64,000 nt of DNA from Leucaena leucocephala (GCA_037074615.1 CM073522.1:29386962-29450961); one strand, 5' to 3'; counted from the stretch's first letter, positions 1 to 12,140 are shown. A program made the numbers and translations. Notes: generated from the letters alone by a model not told the origin.

Positions 1-153
1 CATCATATATCATCCCATCCTTGGCGTCACAACATTCTTATCATAACAAGAATCTGTCTCTGTTATTATTACATCAAAATCATATATGCAATCATAACAA
101 GAAACTTAAAATTGCATGTTTAGACTACATCAAAAACAAGAAACACATAGAAA

Positions 154-3100
154 TTAATCAGAATCCACTTCTTCTTCATTTAATTGTGGTAAACCTACTG
201 AAAAAGAAGGGATCTCATAAAAAGAATTATCATTGTCAACAACCCTTTTTCCTTGGAGCGCGACAGACCATCTTTCATTTTGAGGATCAGTGATAAAGAA
301 CACTTGCTTTGCTTGGTCTGCCATAATAAAAGGTTCATCCCCAAAACTTATATTATTCAAATCCACAAGTGTAAATCCTAACTGATCGACCATAACCCCG
401 TTGTTTACATTAGCCCACTTGCATTTGAATACGGGAACTTTGAATTTGGAGTAGTCCACCTCCCAAATCTCTTCAACAACGCCATAATAAGGGATGGCTG
501 CTAATTTAGGATTGTTGTCTTTTGAACTAGAGAAATGCATAGCTTCAGCCACTAACATAACACCACTGTTTTGCACGCTACTTCTATCATCTAGGGACTT
601 CGTATAAAAGGAATACCCATTGATATCAAATGAATTCCAACAGATCACATTATGTTCAGGACCACATGCCAACCATCTAACTGTATCAGAAACACAATCC
701 TTATTTTCAACCTCCAATTTGAACCAATGTGCAAAAGATTTATTGTGTTCTCTAATCAGCCTTTGCTCTGTCATCCTATTATTTGTTTTCCGGACAAGAT
801 CTTTATGAACAGCAATATAGTCTTGAACTTCATCAATGTTATTCAAGATGTGTAAGTGTACTTGCTGCAGTTCATTACGATCAACACTCCTCACTGACAT
901 TCTGCGTTGACCCCCCTGTTTGGCAATGGGTTTGTGGAGACCAGTAAGTCTTACTTTAGACAGGTATTGTTGACAAAAATCCATAGCTTCTTCGGCCACA
1001 TATTTTTGAACAATGGATGCTTCGGGCCGATTTGGATTCTTCATATACCCTTTAAGGATTTTCATGTATCTTTCAAATGGGTACATCCATCGTAAGTATA
1101 CAGGGCCACACAGTTTTATCTCTCGCACTAGATGAACGATGAGGTGTACCATGATGTCAAAAAAGGAAGGAAGAAACTGTTTTTCAAGCTGGCACAAAAT
1201 AACATAACCCTCGTGCTCCAATTCCTCCAACTTTTCAGTCTCAAAGACTTTGCCACATATAGCATTAAAGAATAAGCAAAGTCGGGTTACAATGTGTTTC
1301 AAATCATCTTGAAGGATTCTTCGAACAGCCACTGGGAGTAATTGTTGCATCAATACATGACAATCATGAGACTTTTGGCCTACTAATTTCAAATCTTTCA
1401 TGGACACAATCCTCTTAAGATTAGATGAGTACCCAGAGGGAACTTTGATTCCTTGCAAACACTCACAAATACTTCTTCGCTCAGCCTTGGACAAGATGTT
1501 AGTCTCTTCAACATGATAGCTCCCCTCACCATCTGGCCTCGGATGTAACTCCTCCCGTATTCCCATTTCTTCCAAATCCAATCTTCCCTTCAAACCGTCT
1601 TTGGAACTACCATGTGTGTTGAGAAGTGTTCCAACAATGCTGTCACACACATTTTTCTCCACATGCATCACATCAAGACAGTGCCTTACATGAAGATGTC
1701 TCCAATAAGGAAGCTCAAAGAACACAGATCTTTTTTTTCATACATTTTTCTCACTTTTCTTGGTAAGCTTACCGAAAGTGACATTGATGTCTCTCACCTT
1801 TTCATAAACTTGTTCGCCAGTCAATGGCTTTGGAGCATTTTCAAATTCTTGGCCGCCATAAAATTTCTTCTTCAGTCGACGGTATGGGTGGGCTTGTCTT
1901 AGAAATCTCCTATAACCTAGGTAGACTGTCTTTCTTCCATGACGAAGTTGATAGTAGCAAGTCCCTTCCTCACAAATCGGACATGCTTTATGGCCCTTAA
2001 CACTATACCCTGACAAATTTCCGTATGCAGGAAAGTCATTAATTGTACAAAAGATCATGGCCCGCATATTGAAGACCTCCTTCTTAACAGCATCAAAAAC
2101 ATCCACACCTTCCCATAGCTTCTTCAAATCTTCGATCAAGGGTGTTAGGTAAACGTCTATGTCATTTCCCTATTGTTTTGGTCCTGAGATCAGCATAGAC
2201 AACATTACATACTTCCATTTCATACACAGCAAGGGAGATAGGTTGTAAATCACCAGAAGGACGGGCCATGAACTATGTATACTACTAAGGCTACTATAAG
2301 GGTTCATTCCATCCGTACTAAGTCCAAGCCTTAGGTTTCGTGGTTCATTGCCGAACTCGGGAAATAAGTCATCAATCTTCTTCCATTGCAAAGAGTCAGC
2401 AGGATGATGAATCTTTCCATCATTAATCCTTTCATTTGCATGCCATAACAATTTCTTTGCATCATCTTCATTAGAAAAAAGTCGCTTAAACCTTGGTAAA
2501 ATTGAAAGATACCATAACAACTTGATAGGAGAGTTGTTTGATCTGTACCTTGGTGTCTTACATATTGGACACTTCTCCTCATCTTCAAACTCTTTCCTGT
2601 ACAATATGCAATCATTTGGGCATGCAAGAATCTTTCTATACTGTATGCCTAAAGGACCTATTATTTTCTTCGCATCATAATAGCGTTTGGGTAACACATT
2701 TTCTTCAGGAAACATGTCCTGTAACAAGTGAAGCAATTCTGAAAAACTACTGTCACTCCACCCATGCCGCGCTTTCACACTTATCAAACTCAACACTGCA
2801 TTCAACAGGTTGTATTTTTTGCACCCTGAGTATAGAGGCTTTTCTGCATCATTGCACATATTACCATATGCATGTGACCGCATAAAAGCATCTTCTCCAA
2901 CATCACGAATCATGTCCTCTACTCGATCATCAGTATCCATGTCATCGTCAAAGGTCTGTTCCACCTGTTCACCATGCCATAGCCATACCGTGTAACTCTT
3001 GCAAAACCCCTCGCAAATTAGATGAGTGTAAATATCAGCAGGACTGTGTTTCCTCTCATTCAAACAACTCACACAAGGATAATAAAACCTTCCATTGTCA

Positions 3101-3195
3101 TCATCACCATTCCGTTTAGCAAAATCCAAAAACTCCTTCACCCCCTCAGCATACTCAACACTTGTTCGTTTAGCATTTATCCAACTACGATCCAT
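154..3195 (-). pseudogene. tnp2-type CACTA transposase with two in-frame stop codons
   Basis: A single reading frame of 1,014 codons runs from ATG at 3195 to the stop at 154-156, broken only by TAG at 2170-2172 (codon 342) and TGA at 1738-1740 (codon 486). Domains in order, recognised by eye: transposase-associated N-terminal domain (about residues 3-80, with CVSCLNERKHSP), Transposase_21/tnp2 core (about 125-560, with GLSTDGMNPYSS and DVMHVEKNVCDS), DUF4218 (about 600-720, with PVYLRWMYPFERYMKILKGY) and DUF4216 (about 848-930). The protein would cut and rejoin the element ends in the nucleus. The frame is continuous across both stops, and family context suggests Pro near the first and Trp at the second (TGG to TGA). 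That few lesions suggests recent inactivation, unless an intron removes them. Confidence 0.9.
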
Positions 3196-3444
3196 ATTTG
3201 TGGAAGACTATAAGAACTAGAAAAGCAGAAAACAAGAAATTAAACCATTACGTTGCAGCTAATGCATGGAGAGAATAAATTTTCAGTTCTCGAGAGGAGT
3301 TCAAAACAAAACTCACTGTCTGTGAAGCGTCGAGAAGTCTTAACGCGCGAACCAGGGAAAAATGAGAGATGGAAGGCGCGAGAAATGTACCAAATAAAAG
3401 AGTATTTGGGAAAAAAATAAAAAAAATGTTTATTTTGTAAGAAA

Positions 3445-4545
3445 ATATACACCGGACAAAATGTTACACCGGTGTAGATATACATATAAAAGTTGTATAG
3501 AGTATATTTTACACCGGTCAATATATATGGACCGGTGTAAAATATATCAATTTTTTTTGAAGTGATACAGAGACCACGTCATCAACTTTTACACACAAAA
3601 AAATATATATATCAGAATATATAAAAGTTGCAATCTTTCACTACTCATCAGACTCGGAGTTTTGGGAGTCATCAGATTGGGTGAGATCAACAGGATTAAA
3701 GAAGCTATCACGGGGTTGATGGCGGCGAACTTCTGAGCGGAAATCTCTGAAACTTGCTTTCAGTCTGTCAACTTTGCGATTCAGTTCTTCCACGGAGTCC
3801 TCCAGCCCATTAAAGCGCAGTATGAGTTCCTCAAGGCTCTCCATCAGAGTCACAACCAGGGGAGGAGGAGAAGGAACAGAAGGGTGAGGATCAGGATGTT
3901 TGTCTTCAAAGTCGTCTCTGTTTCTTTTGTGGGGTGGAGAAGGAGGCGTGCGTGAGGAAGAGGCCATTGGAGGAGTCAGATAGATGAAAAGAAAATAAAA
4001 CAGAAGAATGGTATACATATATATATGGTTAACGTTCATGATCAATAAGAATATAGAAGAATGCATTTGGCCTTCTATCATAATGACTACAAACGTTGGG
4101 AACCGAAGAAGTGAAATGAACGGTCTGACAAATAAAGAAAGCGAGCGGGAAAGCTTAGACAGGAAACTGAAGAGGCAGATATAAGACGAAGCTAATCTGC
4201 ACCGGGTGTTTATATTTAAATCGGTTACTTTTAAAACCGGTGTAAAAATCGCCTTTTTTTTATAAAACAGACACCGGACTAAATATTGCCACCTCGGTCA
4301 ATATAAATACGCTGTAGAAAGCAAACATCTAAACCGGACAAAATATTTTCACATCGGTCTATATAACATCCGCTGTAGAAATTAAACATCCAAACCGGAC
4401 TAAATATTTCCACATCGGTCACGAGTAAATACGGTGTGAATATTTTATTTTATTTACAAAAATGCCACCGCTTATTTTTTTTAAAACCGTCTCCGCATTG
4501 ACCGGTTTAAAAATGGGGATTTCGATTGCCAATTTTCTACCAGTG
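3445..4545. repeat. CACTA subterminal repeats and terminal inverted repeat
   Basis: The motif ACCGGTGTAAA and degenerate relatives (ACACCGGAC, ACATCGGTC, AAACCGG) recur in both orientations. They form two clusters, about 3445-3545 and 4198-4515, separated by the small ORF. The terminal repeat occupies 4533-4545. Such arrays bind CACTA transposase accessory proteins in characterised elements; that role is inferred here. Confidence 0.75.
3641..3967 (-). CDS. Small coiled-coil ORF inside the CACTA element, function unknown
   Basis: The frame opens further upstream at 4081, but the ATG at 3967 (MASSSRTPPSPPHKRNRDDF) is the more credible start because the residues before it are a hydrophobic AT-rich translation. 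The 108-residue product has a Pro/Ser-rich basic N-terminus, then a heptad-like stretch (residues about 45-85, LEELILRFNGLEDSVEELNR followed by KVDRLKASF) suggesting a coiled coil, and an acidic Ser-rich tail (DDSQNSESDE). It sits between the transposase start and the terminal repeat, with ACCGGTGT-type repeats on both sides. CACTA elements often encode a second DNA-binding protein (TNPA-like), but I see no recognisable DNA-binding domain here. It could equally be a captured host exon or a chance ORF. Confidence 0.45.
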   Translation of the reverse strand: MASSSRTPPSPPHKRNRDDFEDKHPDPHPSVPSPPPLVVTLMESLEELILRFNGLEDSVEELNRKVDRLKASFRDFRSEVRRHQPRDSFFNPVDLTQSDDSQNSESDE

Positions 4546-4793
4546 ACATAAACTCTATTGTCATTTCCTACACAAAAATTTATCATTATATATTATTCAT
4601 TTATTATAAAATTTATTAAATTAATAATAGAATTTAAACTCTATTCTTACGAGACAAGTAGGGGTGTCATCAACTAAACCCAACCTGTTGTACATTACTA
4701 ATAAGTCCAAAAAAATGATTAATTTAACCATCTATGATTGTACATAAAAACAAGAGACCTGAAATTTTCTAGTAGTTGGAAGTGCACTGAGTG

Positions 4794-4796
<3 letters not shown>

Positions 4797-4844
<48 letters not shown>
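4797..4844. repeat. (TA)24 microsatellite
   Basis: An uninterrupted run of 24 TA units lies 250 bp outside the CACTA border. It has no coding content. Confidence 0.97.
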
Positions 4845-4847
<3 letters not shown>

Positions 4848-6374
4848 GAGGTATATATTATTAAAATTATAAAGCGTGCTGGCTTTGGTGGGGAGTGGCC
4901 TCCAAAGAAAATGAGATGTCATCAACAAAAGGAATATTAATATTCCTTGAAGTTTCATAGTATACATATCATGTCATATTTTCATTTTATTAATAATATT
5001 GATATTTTACTTTAATTTTTCTACGTTAAAAAGAAGAGGGCAGGGTGCATTTATCCAATATTAGAGCATGTTCTTGGATATATTTTATATTTAATTATAG
5101 AAACATTTGAATAAGGATTAAAATAAGATTTTGGATGATTAAATAATGAATTAAGGTGCGCCTAACACATCAAATTAATTTTAATGGTATAATTAACACC
5201 ATAAACTATTTAAAGATATAATTAGTACTCTAAAATAATTTTTTAAATATAATTAATACCTTCCACTAACTATCTTTAGAAATTCCATCCAAGCATATCC
5301 AAGTAACAATTTTTTTCCACATCATTATTTACATTCCACCCATGAAAATATTTTTTAAAAAAATACGACAAAAATACCTGTGATCATTAAATGAAATATG
5401 AATAACCCGTCTTATCCTCTTCAAAACAAGGGGCGAGCCAAATCTTATTTTTCAAAAAGTAAGAAAGGGAGAATAAAAATAAAAATAGACTATAATTTAA
5501 ATTACATACTTTTTTCTTATTCTTGGCCCAAAAAAATCTTAAATAAAAGAAAGAAAGAAACGATTTGTTCCTTTTTAAAGTTAAATAATAAGTATTTTTG
5601 CTGTATTTTTTTTTGAAAAAATATTTTCACAAGTAGAATTTAAAGGATAACATGGAAAAAAAAAAACCTATATAGACATGCTTGGACATAATTTTTAACA
5701 AAAGTTAGCAGAAGTTGCTGATTTTCTCCATTGGTTTTCTCACCAACCCTCCATGATGTGTTTTTTTCTCTCTCCCTTCTCAACTGAATATAACCAATAC
5801 GCGGATCAACGGCATTCTGAATAATAATATTAAGAACGTCACGCAAAGCCCGCGCCTCCTTTGTATCCCTTGAAATCATCACATGCATGCTTATTGCTGA
5901 TCACATTCATATTCATTCATTCATTCGCTTCCTTATTTTGTGCTAAACCCTCTCATCCAAATGGTTACGTAGCCCCCAAAGTCAAAACATTCTAATATTA
6001 TTATATTATGAAAACATTGTTGATGAAGATTGAATTATATTTTTTTTAAAAAAAAGGACGGTACCTCTAAAATTTTTTAGACGCCCTTACTTAAAATAGC
6101 GAAAGAATATTGCAGGCACAAAGGTAAATTAAATTACTATAGACTAAACAAACAACTTAAACTACCCGTATGAATAGAAAAGCTTTATAAAAGTAGTATA
6201 TAGCTGTTAAAACTATTTAAAATGTGACTAATAATAGCTTTGACTTATGTTAAGATTGAATTATATTAAATTAATTAGAAGGATCATTCTATGCAATTTA
6301 CATGGAGTTTAAAATAAATAAATTATATTATATTTTTAATGTTTTATGTGCATAGCTAGCATGGTTTTATTCTA

Positions 6375-6626
6375 CTCATCTGATTATTAATATAAGACAT
6401 ATTTAATTAATTTAATTAGATTAAGAAAGTTAGTTTAGTTAATCTAATATTTTTTTGATACTCCATAATTATCTTCTTTAATTTCTTCACCTCCTCTTTT
6501 ACTTAATTATTGTTGAGGAGTTATTAATAAAGATAATTTAAAAAAATAGATAAACATAAAAAATATATTTTATATTTAGAACTAAAATCAATTTTTTAAT
6601 TATATTCTATATTAATGACTGATGAG
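6375..6626. mobile_element. Stowaway-like MITE
   Basis: A 252-bp element is bounded by TA at 6373-6374 and 6627-6628. The left terminus CTCATCTGATTATTAATATA pairs with the right terminus, which reads CTCATCAGTCATTAATATA on the other strand. TA target duplications with CTC-starting inverted repeats are typical of Tc1/mariner-derived Stowaway MITEs. Related copies lie at 12141-12396, 13099-13386, 55329-55572 and probably 54969-55217. Confidence 0.75.
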
Positions 6627-8456
6627 TAATTAATAACATATGAATGTTGATTATATTATATGATATTGTTATTCTTGGAAATATTGTAACTTGTATTATA
6701 TAAGTCATACATATCCGTATCCATTGCTACCAAATAATTAAAAAAAAAAAGAATTACATTATATGATATGATCTGCTATTAAGTCTTGGGTTGATCTTGA
6801 GCATGATGCACAATCTCGTTACGATTTTGGGAAATGATAATTAAATATTGAAAGGTAGTTTGAAAAAACGAGTTACAAATATCGATTTAAACAATTATAA
6901 ATAAATAAATTGAGAATTATATTTAAAACTTAAATGCCCTATTAATAATAGAGACTCTTGAATTTGTAATTGTCTAAATCTATATAGAAAATTGGAGAAA
7001 GGTTCCATTTGATAATTTTTCTGATGAGAAAGACATGACAAATTTATATATATATATATATATATAATATTAGTACTCTGACTTAAATTATTCTCATAAA
7101 AAAATTTAATAGGAGAATTTTCCTTAATTTTTTTAATCGATATTTATAACTCTCTGTTTTTTTTTACAGATAATTTTGTTGGGACCTAGTGGCTGTTAGA
7201 TCAATCTTTGGGATCTAATGGTCATTTCTCCTTATTATTAAATTTTTCAACTTTAAATTACAACTATTTTTTTATTATATTATTAGTTACCCATAAAAAA
7301 TATCAAATTCAATTCGATTGTAGGACCAAAGGCCTGAAGCACAACACACTTGTGAAAGGATCCTCTAATACATATATATTTTTTTTCAGGGAAGTTCCGT
7401 GAACTTTAATGCTATTTTATTTTATTTCTTATAATTTAATTCCTTCACCATATTTCAACTCACGATCTATCCATTTCAAAGAACACTAGAGAAATATACA
7501 ACTCCAGGGCTCTGAATCCTTAAACACTTTTACATAATAATTAGACACTTTTTTTAAAAAAAAATATAAACATACTTCGAATAATATATTTTTTGTTGTT
7601 TCTTTCTTCTACAACTTTTTTATAAGCATGGCTATCTTTTTTATAATTATTTATTGAATATTATTACTAAATATCTAATTTTAAGTTTGTGACTGTCTCT
7701 CTTAATATAAGTATATCTTCTAAGAATTGAATTTGAGATCCAAACAAATTTAGCAGGGTAAGGCCTACCAAACCAACTATATGTTAAATGACTATCCTCT
7801 TAACAAAGGACGATTGTTAGATATGTGGGTATTTCTTTAAACAAAAATTATTAGTTATAATATTTATTAACAACTATAAATATTATATACCCTAATTAAT
7901 TTATATATATATATATATATATATGTAATGCGCTTTTAGGGCCATAAAGCTCATGTGATCAGCTTTTTAACTCCAAAGAAAAAAAAGAGGACTCATGCGA
8001 TCACAATAATATGCTGGTCTCACTCAAAATAATAATAAATTTTCTTTAATATATTTATGATTTTATGAATGAGGAATAATTATTTTCGTTAGTATTATTT
8101 TTGTTTCTGTTCTATTCATTTAATAATTTATGATTATAAGAATCTAAATCCATCCAATCCATTAATTGTTATAAATAATTTAGGTGAGACGAGACACCAA
8201 CGCGTTTGCATCATAATCATCATAGTGGAAAAATATGTTAAAAATGTAGCTTCCTATTCTTTTCTTCTCAATATTATTAAAATTAAAAAAAATCCAATTA
8301 AAAAATTCAAATTAATTAAAACCACCCCTTCCTTCTTTCTGGTTTCTCATTCCTACGCGGCCTCCAATCTCAATTTGTCAACCTTATTCGTCCCTTACAA
8401 CTGTCTCTGAAAATTCCTCTTTCTTCTTCTTCTTCTTCTTCTACTTCACTTCCCTC

Positions 8457-8464
8457 TATATATA
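8457..8464 (+). promoter_or_regulatory. TATA box of the PADRE gene
   Basis: TATATATA lies 91 bp before the PADRE start codon and follows a pyrimidine-rich stretch. Transcription would be expected to begin near 8488. This is inferred from position and sequence only. Confidence 0.55.
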
Positions 8465-10052
8465 TGCACACACACCCATACATAAACACAACAACGATAT
8501 TCTCAGTTCTCAAACATAGACCATTTTGATCTTTAATTTTTCGATTATAATATCATGGGGAATTATGTTTCCTGCACTTTATCGGGCCCAGGGAGTAAGC
8601 ATTTGAGAGTCATCAAGGTGATCTTTCCCGGCGGCGAGATCAAGGAGCTTCGATCTCCGATCGGGGCGGCCGAGCTGATGCTCGAGAAGCCGAACTTCTT
8701 CGTGGTGAACGCGCGTTCCCTTCAGATCGGACGGCGGTTTTCTCCGCTTGCCGCCGACGAGGAGCTCGAGTTTGCCAATGTTTACGTGATGTTCCTGTTG
8801 GAAATTGTGCCCTAGGGGCCAATCATTGTATCAGGTTATCACATTATTTGCATGTTTACTGTGATGATCATCCTTGGATAACTCATGATCTTATCCTAAA
8901 TGTCCCTGGTCGGTCATCTATGTGGGAGCAGAGATGAAATAAGACCAGTATGACTTTGAAGATATATAGAGATATAAATCAAAGTCATAAGCACATGTAA
9001 GAGTACAGGGTGTTGGACCGACCCGCAATGAGAGAGCTGCATGGGTCAAGTCATAAGCTTCTCTCATATACAAGCCATGTCACTATGCCCTTTGACCTGA
9101 GATCATCATGGATTCCTACATGACAAACGCTCAGCTTTGACCTAGTCAAAAGTCACTTTTGACCGAGTGATCATAAAGGCTATGCTCGGGCTTAGTGGTT
9201 TTTCATGCGGAGGAATGTGAATGGTCAAGATGGAATTTGTCCCTCACATTCGTAGAGAGATATTACTGGGCCCCTCGATGAGTGAGTCTGAGAAATGTAT
9301 GGCCATACTGGAATGGAAGGGTAGTTCCATTTCTATATTCAGACTACTCAGGGATCGAGAAAGTAACGGTCAGGAACAGGAGGATGCCGTTCACCATGCC
9401 TCATCCTTGACCGAAATATCGTGTGACAAAAGGGACGTGATATGGTTGTATGAAAGGTTACATCGTTTATCGATCCTCATATGTTTTGGGTAGTCGTAAT
9501 GCCTTGCTAGAGACCGCTTACGACTTGTGGGTCAGTATAGTAACTGGGCCACTGCCAACGTCATATGGGCCTACAGGGTCGCACACAAAATAGCCCAATG
9601 CGAGTTATGATGTCCAGATTCATTGAATCTAAGAGATGTCTAGATTCAATGAATAATCTATGGTGGATATATATTATATATATATATATAAATTAGTATA
9701 TATATATTATATATAATATAAGAGATATTTGCAAGATTTAATTTATAAGGATAAATTAAATTTTTATCACTTTTGAATTTGAATTTAAATGGATATGATC
9801 TATTTGAATTTGAAATTCAAATTGATAAGATATCTCAAATTTGATTTATAAGAATAAATCAAATATAATTCTGTCTTATCTTTATTTTAAATTAAATAAA
9901 TAGGTGAATTAAATCTGTGGGACGGATTTAATATAAACCATATTTATTTAATCAGTTTCTTATTAAATTATGCAATATATGATATTGTATTAATTCAGAA
10001 TTAATATAAGATTAATTCTGAAGCCCGGCCCTATTAGAAGCCCGATAGCTTC

Positions 10053-10060
10053 CTATATAT
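10053..10060 (+). promoter_or_regulatory. TATA box of the solo LTR (U3/R border)
   Basis: CTATATATTT stands alone in a GC-richer context, followed about 30 bp later by a GGAGTTAGGGTTCT stretch likely to hold the start of R. A transcript from here would run into the 3' half of the PADRE gene. Confidence 0.5.
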
Positions 10061-10325
10061 TTGACATTAGGAGTTAGGGTTCTACACACAACAGATCTCT
10101 TCACACACATTCAGTCGTGAGAAAAGGGGGCAGGGAGAGTGCAAAAGGTTTGCAGATAAGAAACTGCCGAAATAGAGACGGTGAGGATGGAATCTCCAGA
10201 AAGCCCTAGAGGGACAAGAGGCGCTAGCACGTCGTTCGCAATTGGAACGCTGTTCGTGTGGATACCGGTAGAGGAAGCCGATCTGAGCTGTCGACTTCTA
10301 CGATACGACCAGACACGAAGCAAGG

Positions 10326-10550
10326 TCGCGACCAGAACACTCTGAGGTCGCGACCATACGGGCATCTGAACGTCAGAAATCCGAAAAGAAGAGGCAGGTC
10401 GCGACTTGAAGCTGACGAGGTCGCGACTAACAACTCCAGAGGCGACAGATCGCGACTAGAAGCAGAGGAGGTCGCGACTAAAAGCTGAGGAGGTCGCGAC
10501 TGAAAGTTCCAGAGGCGAGGAGTCGCGACTAGTGGACACTGAGGTCGCGA
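10326..10550. repeat. TCGCGA minisatellite in the LTR leader, 22-bp period
   Basis: Nine TCGCGA hexamers start at 10326, 10348, 10399, 10421, 10450, 10472, 10494, 10523 and 10545. Spacings are 22, 51, 22, 29, 22, 22, 29 and 22, that is 22 or 22+7, with 51 equal to 22+29. Repeat units share GAGGTCGCGACT followed by an A/G-rich spacer such as AAAGCTGAGGAG. The block is far more GC- and CpG-rich than the rest of the window. Confidence 0.93.
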
Positions 10551-12140
10551 CCAAAGCTCGAAACCGAAGGTAACACTTCTTTCTCCTTGACTTAAACACA
10601 TTCGGTAGATCCTGGCTGGGAATGGAAAAAATTTTTAAAGTTAATTTCCGCTGCGTGTCTTCCAATTCCCTTCAGTTCCCCATGAAGAGGGTTAACTCTA
10701 TGGTGACCGCCGCCGACATGGGCGCATTGTTGCTCACCACGAACGCCGCGCTGAAGAAGGTTACCGGTGGGAAGGCGAGAGTCCTACCGGAGAGTTATAA
10801 CGTGGAAGAGAAAGAAAGTAATGATATGGCCGAGCCGTCGCAGGTGAAGTTGGAGTTAGACGACATTGAAGAATTCTCGAGGCTGGAGTTCATGCATAGG
10901 AAATCTATGTGCAGGTCGAAGAAGCCATTGTTGGAGAAGATAGCAGAAGAGCCTGTTTGTTCAAGATGAAGATGAAGAAGAAGAATCAAAGTTCTGTTTC
11001 TGAAGCCAGGCTGTTGGATTTGGGATTGTGTGTGGCGTGTTCCATGGTAATTATGAGGGGCACGACATCGTTTTAATTTTTTTTTTTTTTTTTTGGCCAG
11101 CTGCAAATATTCTTTTAATCATCTATATATTATTATAGGTGATGTTTTTCCCGCCACCTGGGTATCACTTGCTTTATAAGCAGTTTTTCCATTTGGTGTG
11201 GGTTTAGAAAAAAATGGTTATGATGATCAATGTAATTGTATGTACACTAATTTTTTTTGGGTACAATGTATGTATAATAATTTAAATTTAAATTTAAAAT
11301 TATCAGAACTGTTGCAAAAATATTGTTTTGGGAATATTCAAGTTGTTCCAATAATGTATTCAAAAGCTACATTATTATTTTGCCCCTTTAAGTGGCCCTT
11401 CAAAAACTTATACATATCAAGTTTTAATTTCCATTCATGTCTTAATTATGAAAGAGATTCATTGAACTAAACTCAATCATAAAATAATAATAATAATATT
11501 GCAATATATAATAAAAAAATTATTACAATAAGTGCCTTTCAAGGGCTATATTTGTTGTATATTATTTTATTTTTAAGAGAATTACTATGCAATTCTATAT
11601 AAATAATTTAATATAATTTAAAAGTCTCTTGTTAATATATTATAATTTGTTGTCATTTTCTATATTAGATTTTATCATAGGGAACTTTTCAATAATTAAA
11701 TTATTTATGTTTGACTATATAGTAGTATTTATTTTTCATTAAGCAATGCACATATTTTTATGTAAATTTACTTCAACTTTGGTCCTCTACCCTAATAAAA
11801 AATGAAGACAACATTAAATAAAATTATTGAAAGAGACTTATTTAAATATTTAATTATTGATAAAATATAATAATATCACATGATTTATATAACATCTCTC
11901 CCTAGTGAAATAAGTGTTCCTGAAATGAGATGACCATTCTTTATAGTTTAATATCCATGTAAGAATTTGTTGAATTGCTCCCAATGATAAATTTTCAATC
12001 AAATAATGAGGATTTATATCTTTCTCAATAGAAATTTAAACCTTATATAATTCGTTATGCTGTAAAAAATTAGTCATTTTACTAGATTTAATCCTGTTAA
12101 TAAATTAATGATATTTACATTTAAGGATGGATATCTCATA

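Larger units (their letters stand above)
1..4545 (-). mobile_element. CACTA (En/Spm) DNA transposon, one end; other end lies left of the window
   Basis: Read on the minus strand, this is the 5' part of a CACTA element. The outer border at 4533-4545 reads CACTGGTAGAAAA on the minus strand, a form of the CACTA terminal inverted repeat. The next three bases, ACA (4546-4548), could be the 3-bp target duplication, but the partner end is outside the window so this cannot be confirmed. Inside the border lie many copies of an ACCGGTGTAAA-like motif in both orientations, as expected of subterminal transposase-binding repeats. These are followed by a small ORF (3641-3967) and a long tnp2-type transposase (154-3195) on the same strand. 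The transposase has two nonsense codons, so this copy is probably non-autonomous, though otherwise well preserved. Confidence 0.88.
4549..8440. other. AT-rich intergenic spacer without a recognised gene
   Basis: No ORF here has protein-like composition or a family signature. The stretch holds the (TA)n run, a Stowaway-like MITE (6375-6626), a partial copy at about 5152-5280 of the fold-back repeat seen at 52473-53032, and short AT microsatellites at about 7048 and 7905. The last few hundred bases, with TCT repeats at about 8421-8445, are probably promoter of the PADRE gene. Confidence 0.7.
8796..10674 (+). mobile_element. Solo LTR of a Copia-like retrotransposon
   Basis: The 1,879-bp insertion begins TGTTGGAAATTGTGCCCTAG and ends CTTCA, so it has the TG...CA termini of an LTR. 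It is flanked by a perfect 5-bp duplication GTTCC (8791-8795 and 10675-10679). No protein domains, primer-binding site or second LTR are present, which fits a solo LTR formed by LTR-LTR recombination. The opening sequence and length recall Angela/BARE-type Copia LTRs; that lineage assignment is from memory and uncertain. A TATA box lies at 10053-10060, and a GC-rich minisatellite at 10326-10550 lies in the presumed transcribed leader. Short ORFs inside are not credible genes. Confidence 0.88.
8555..10969 (+). pseudogene. PADRE-domain (DUF4228) protein gene, split by a solo LTR
   Basis: The 5' part (8555-8795, MGNYVSCTLSGPGSKHLRVI) and the 3' part (10680-10969, MKRVNSMVTAADMGALLLTT) are the two ends of one intronless PADRE-family ORF. 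If the LTR and one copy of its GTTCC target duplication are ignored, the frame is continuous for 176 residues, a normal length for the family. The first part carries the N-terminal MGN (possible myristoylation) and the conserved 'IFPGGEIKEL...PIGAAELM' region; the second carries Lys/Arg- and Glu-rich C-terminal sequence. As the DNA stands, translation enters the LTR and stops at 8813-8815. PADRE proteins are small plant proteins often induced by pathogens and abiotic stress; their biochemical role is unclear. Both halves are free of other lesions, so the insertion is probably young. Confidence 0.88.

Noticed and set aside
10258..10601. Overlapping ORFs on both strands in the LTR minisatellite
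   Set aside because: They are translations of the TCGCGA repeat, have no start context or family signature, and change frame with each 22-bp unit.
8796..10674. Insertion considered as a complete small retrotransposon with two LTRs
   Set aside because: No long direct repeat, primer-binding site or polypurine tract lies within it. The 5-bp duplication flanks the whole 1,879 bp, so a single solo LTR explains it best.
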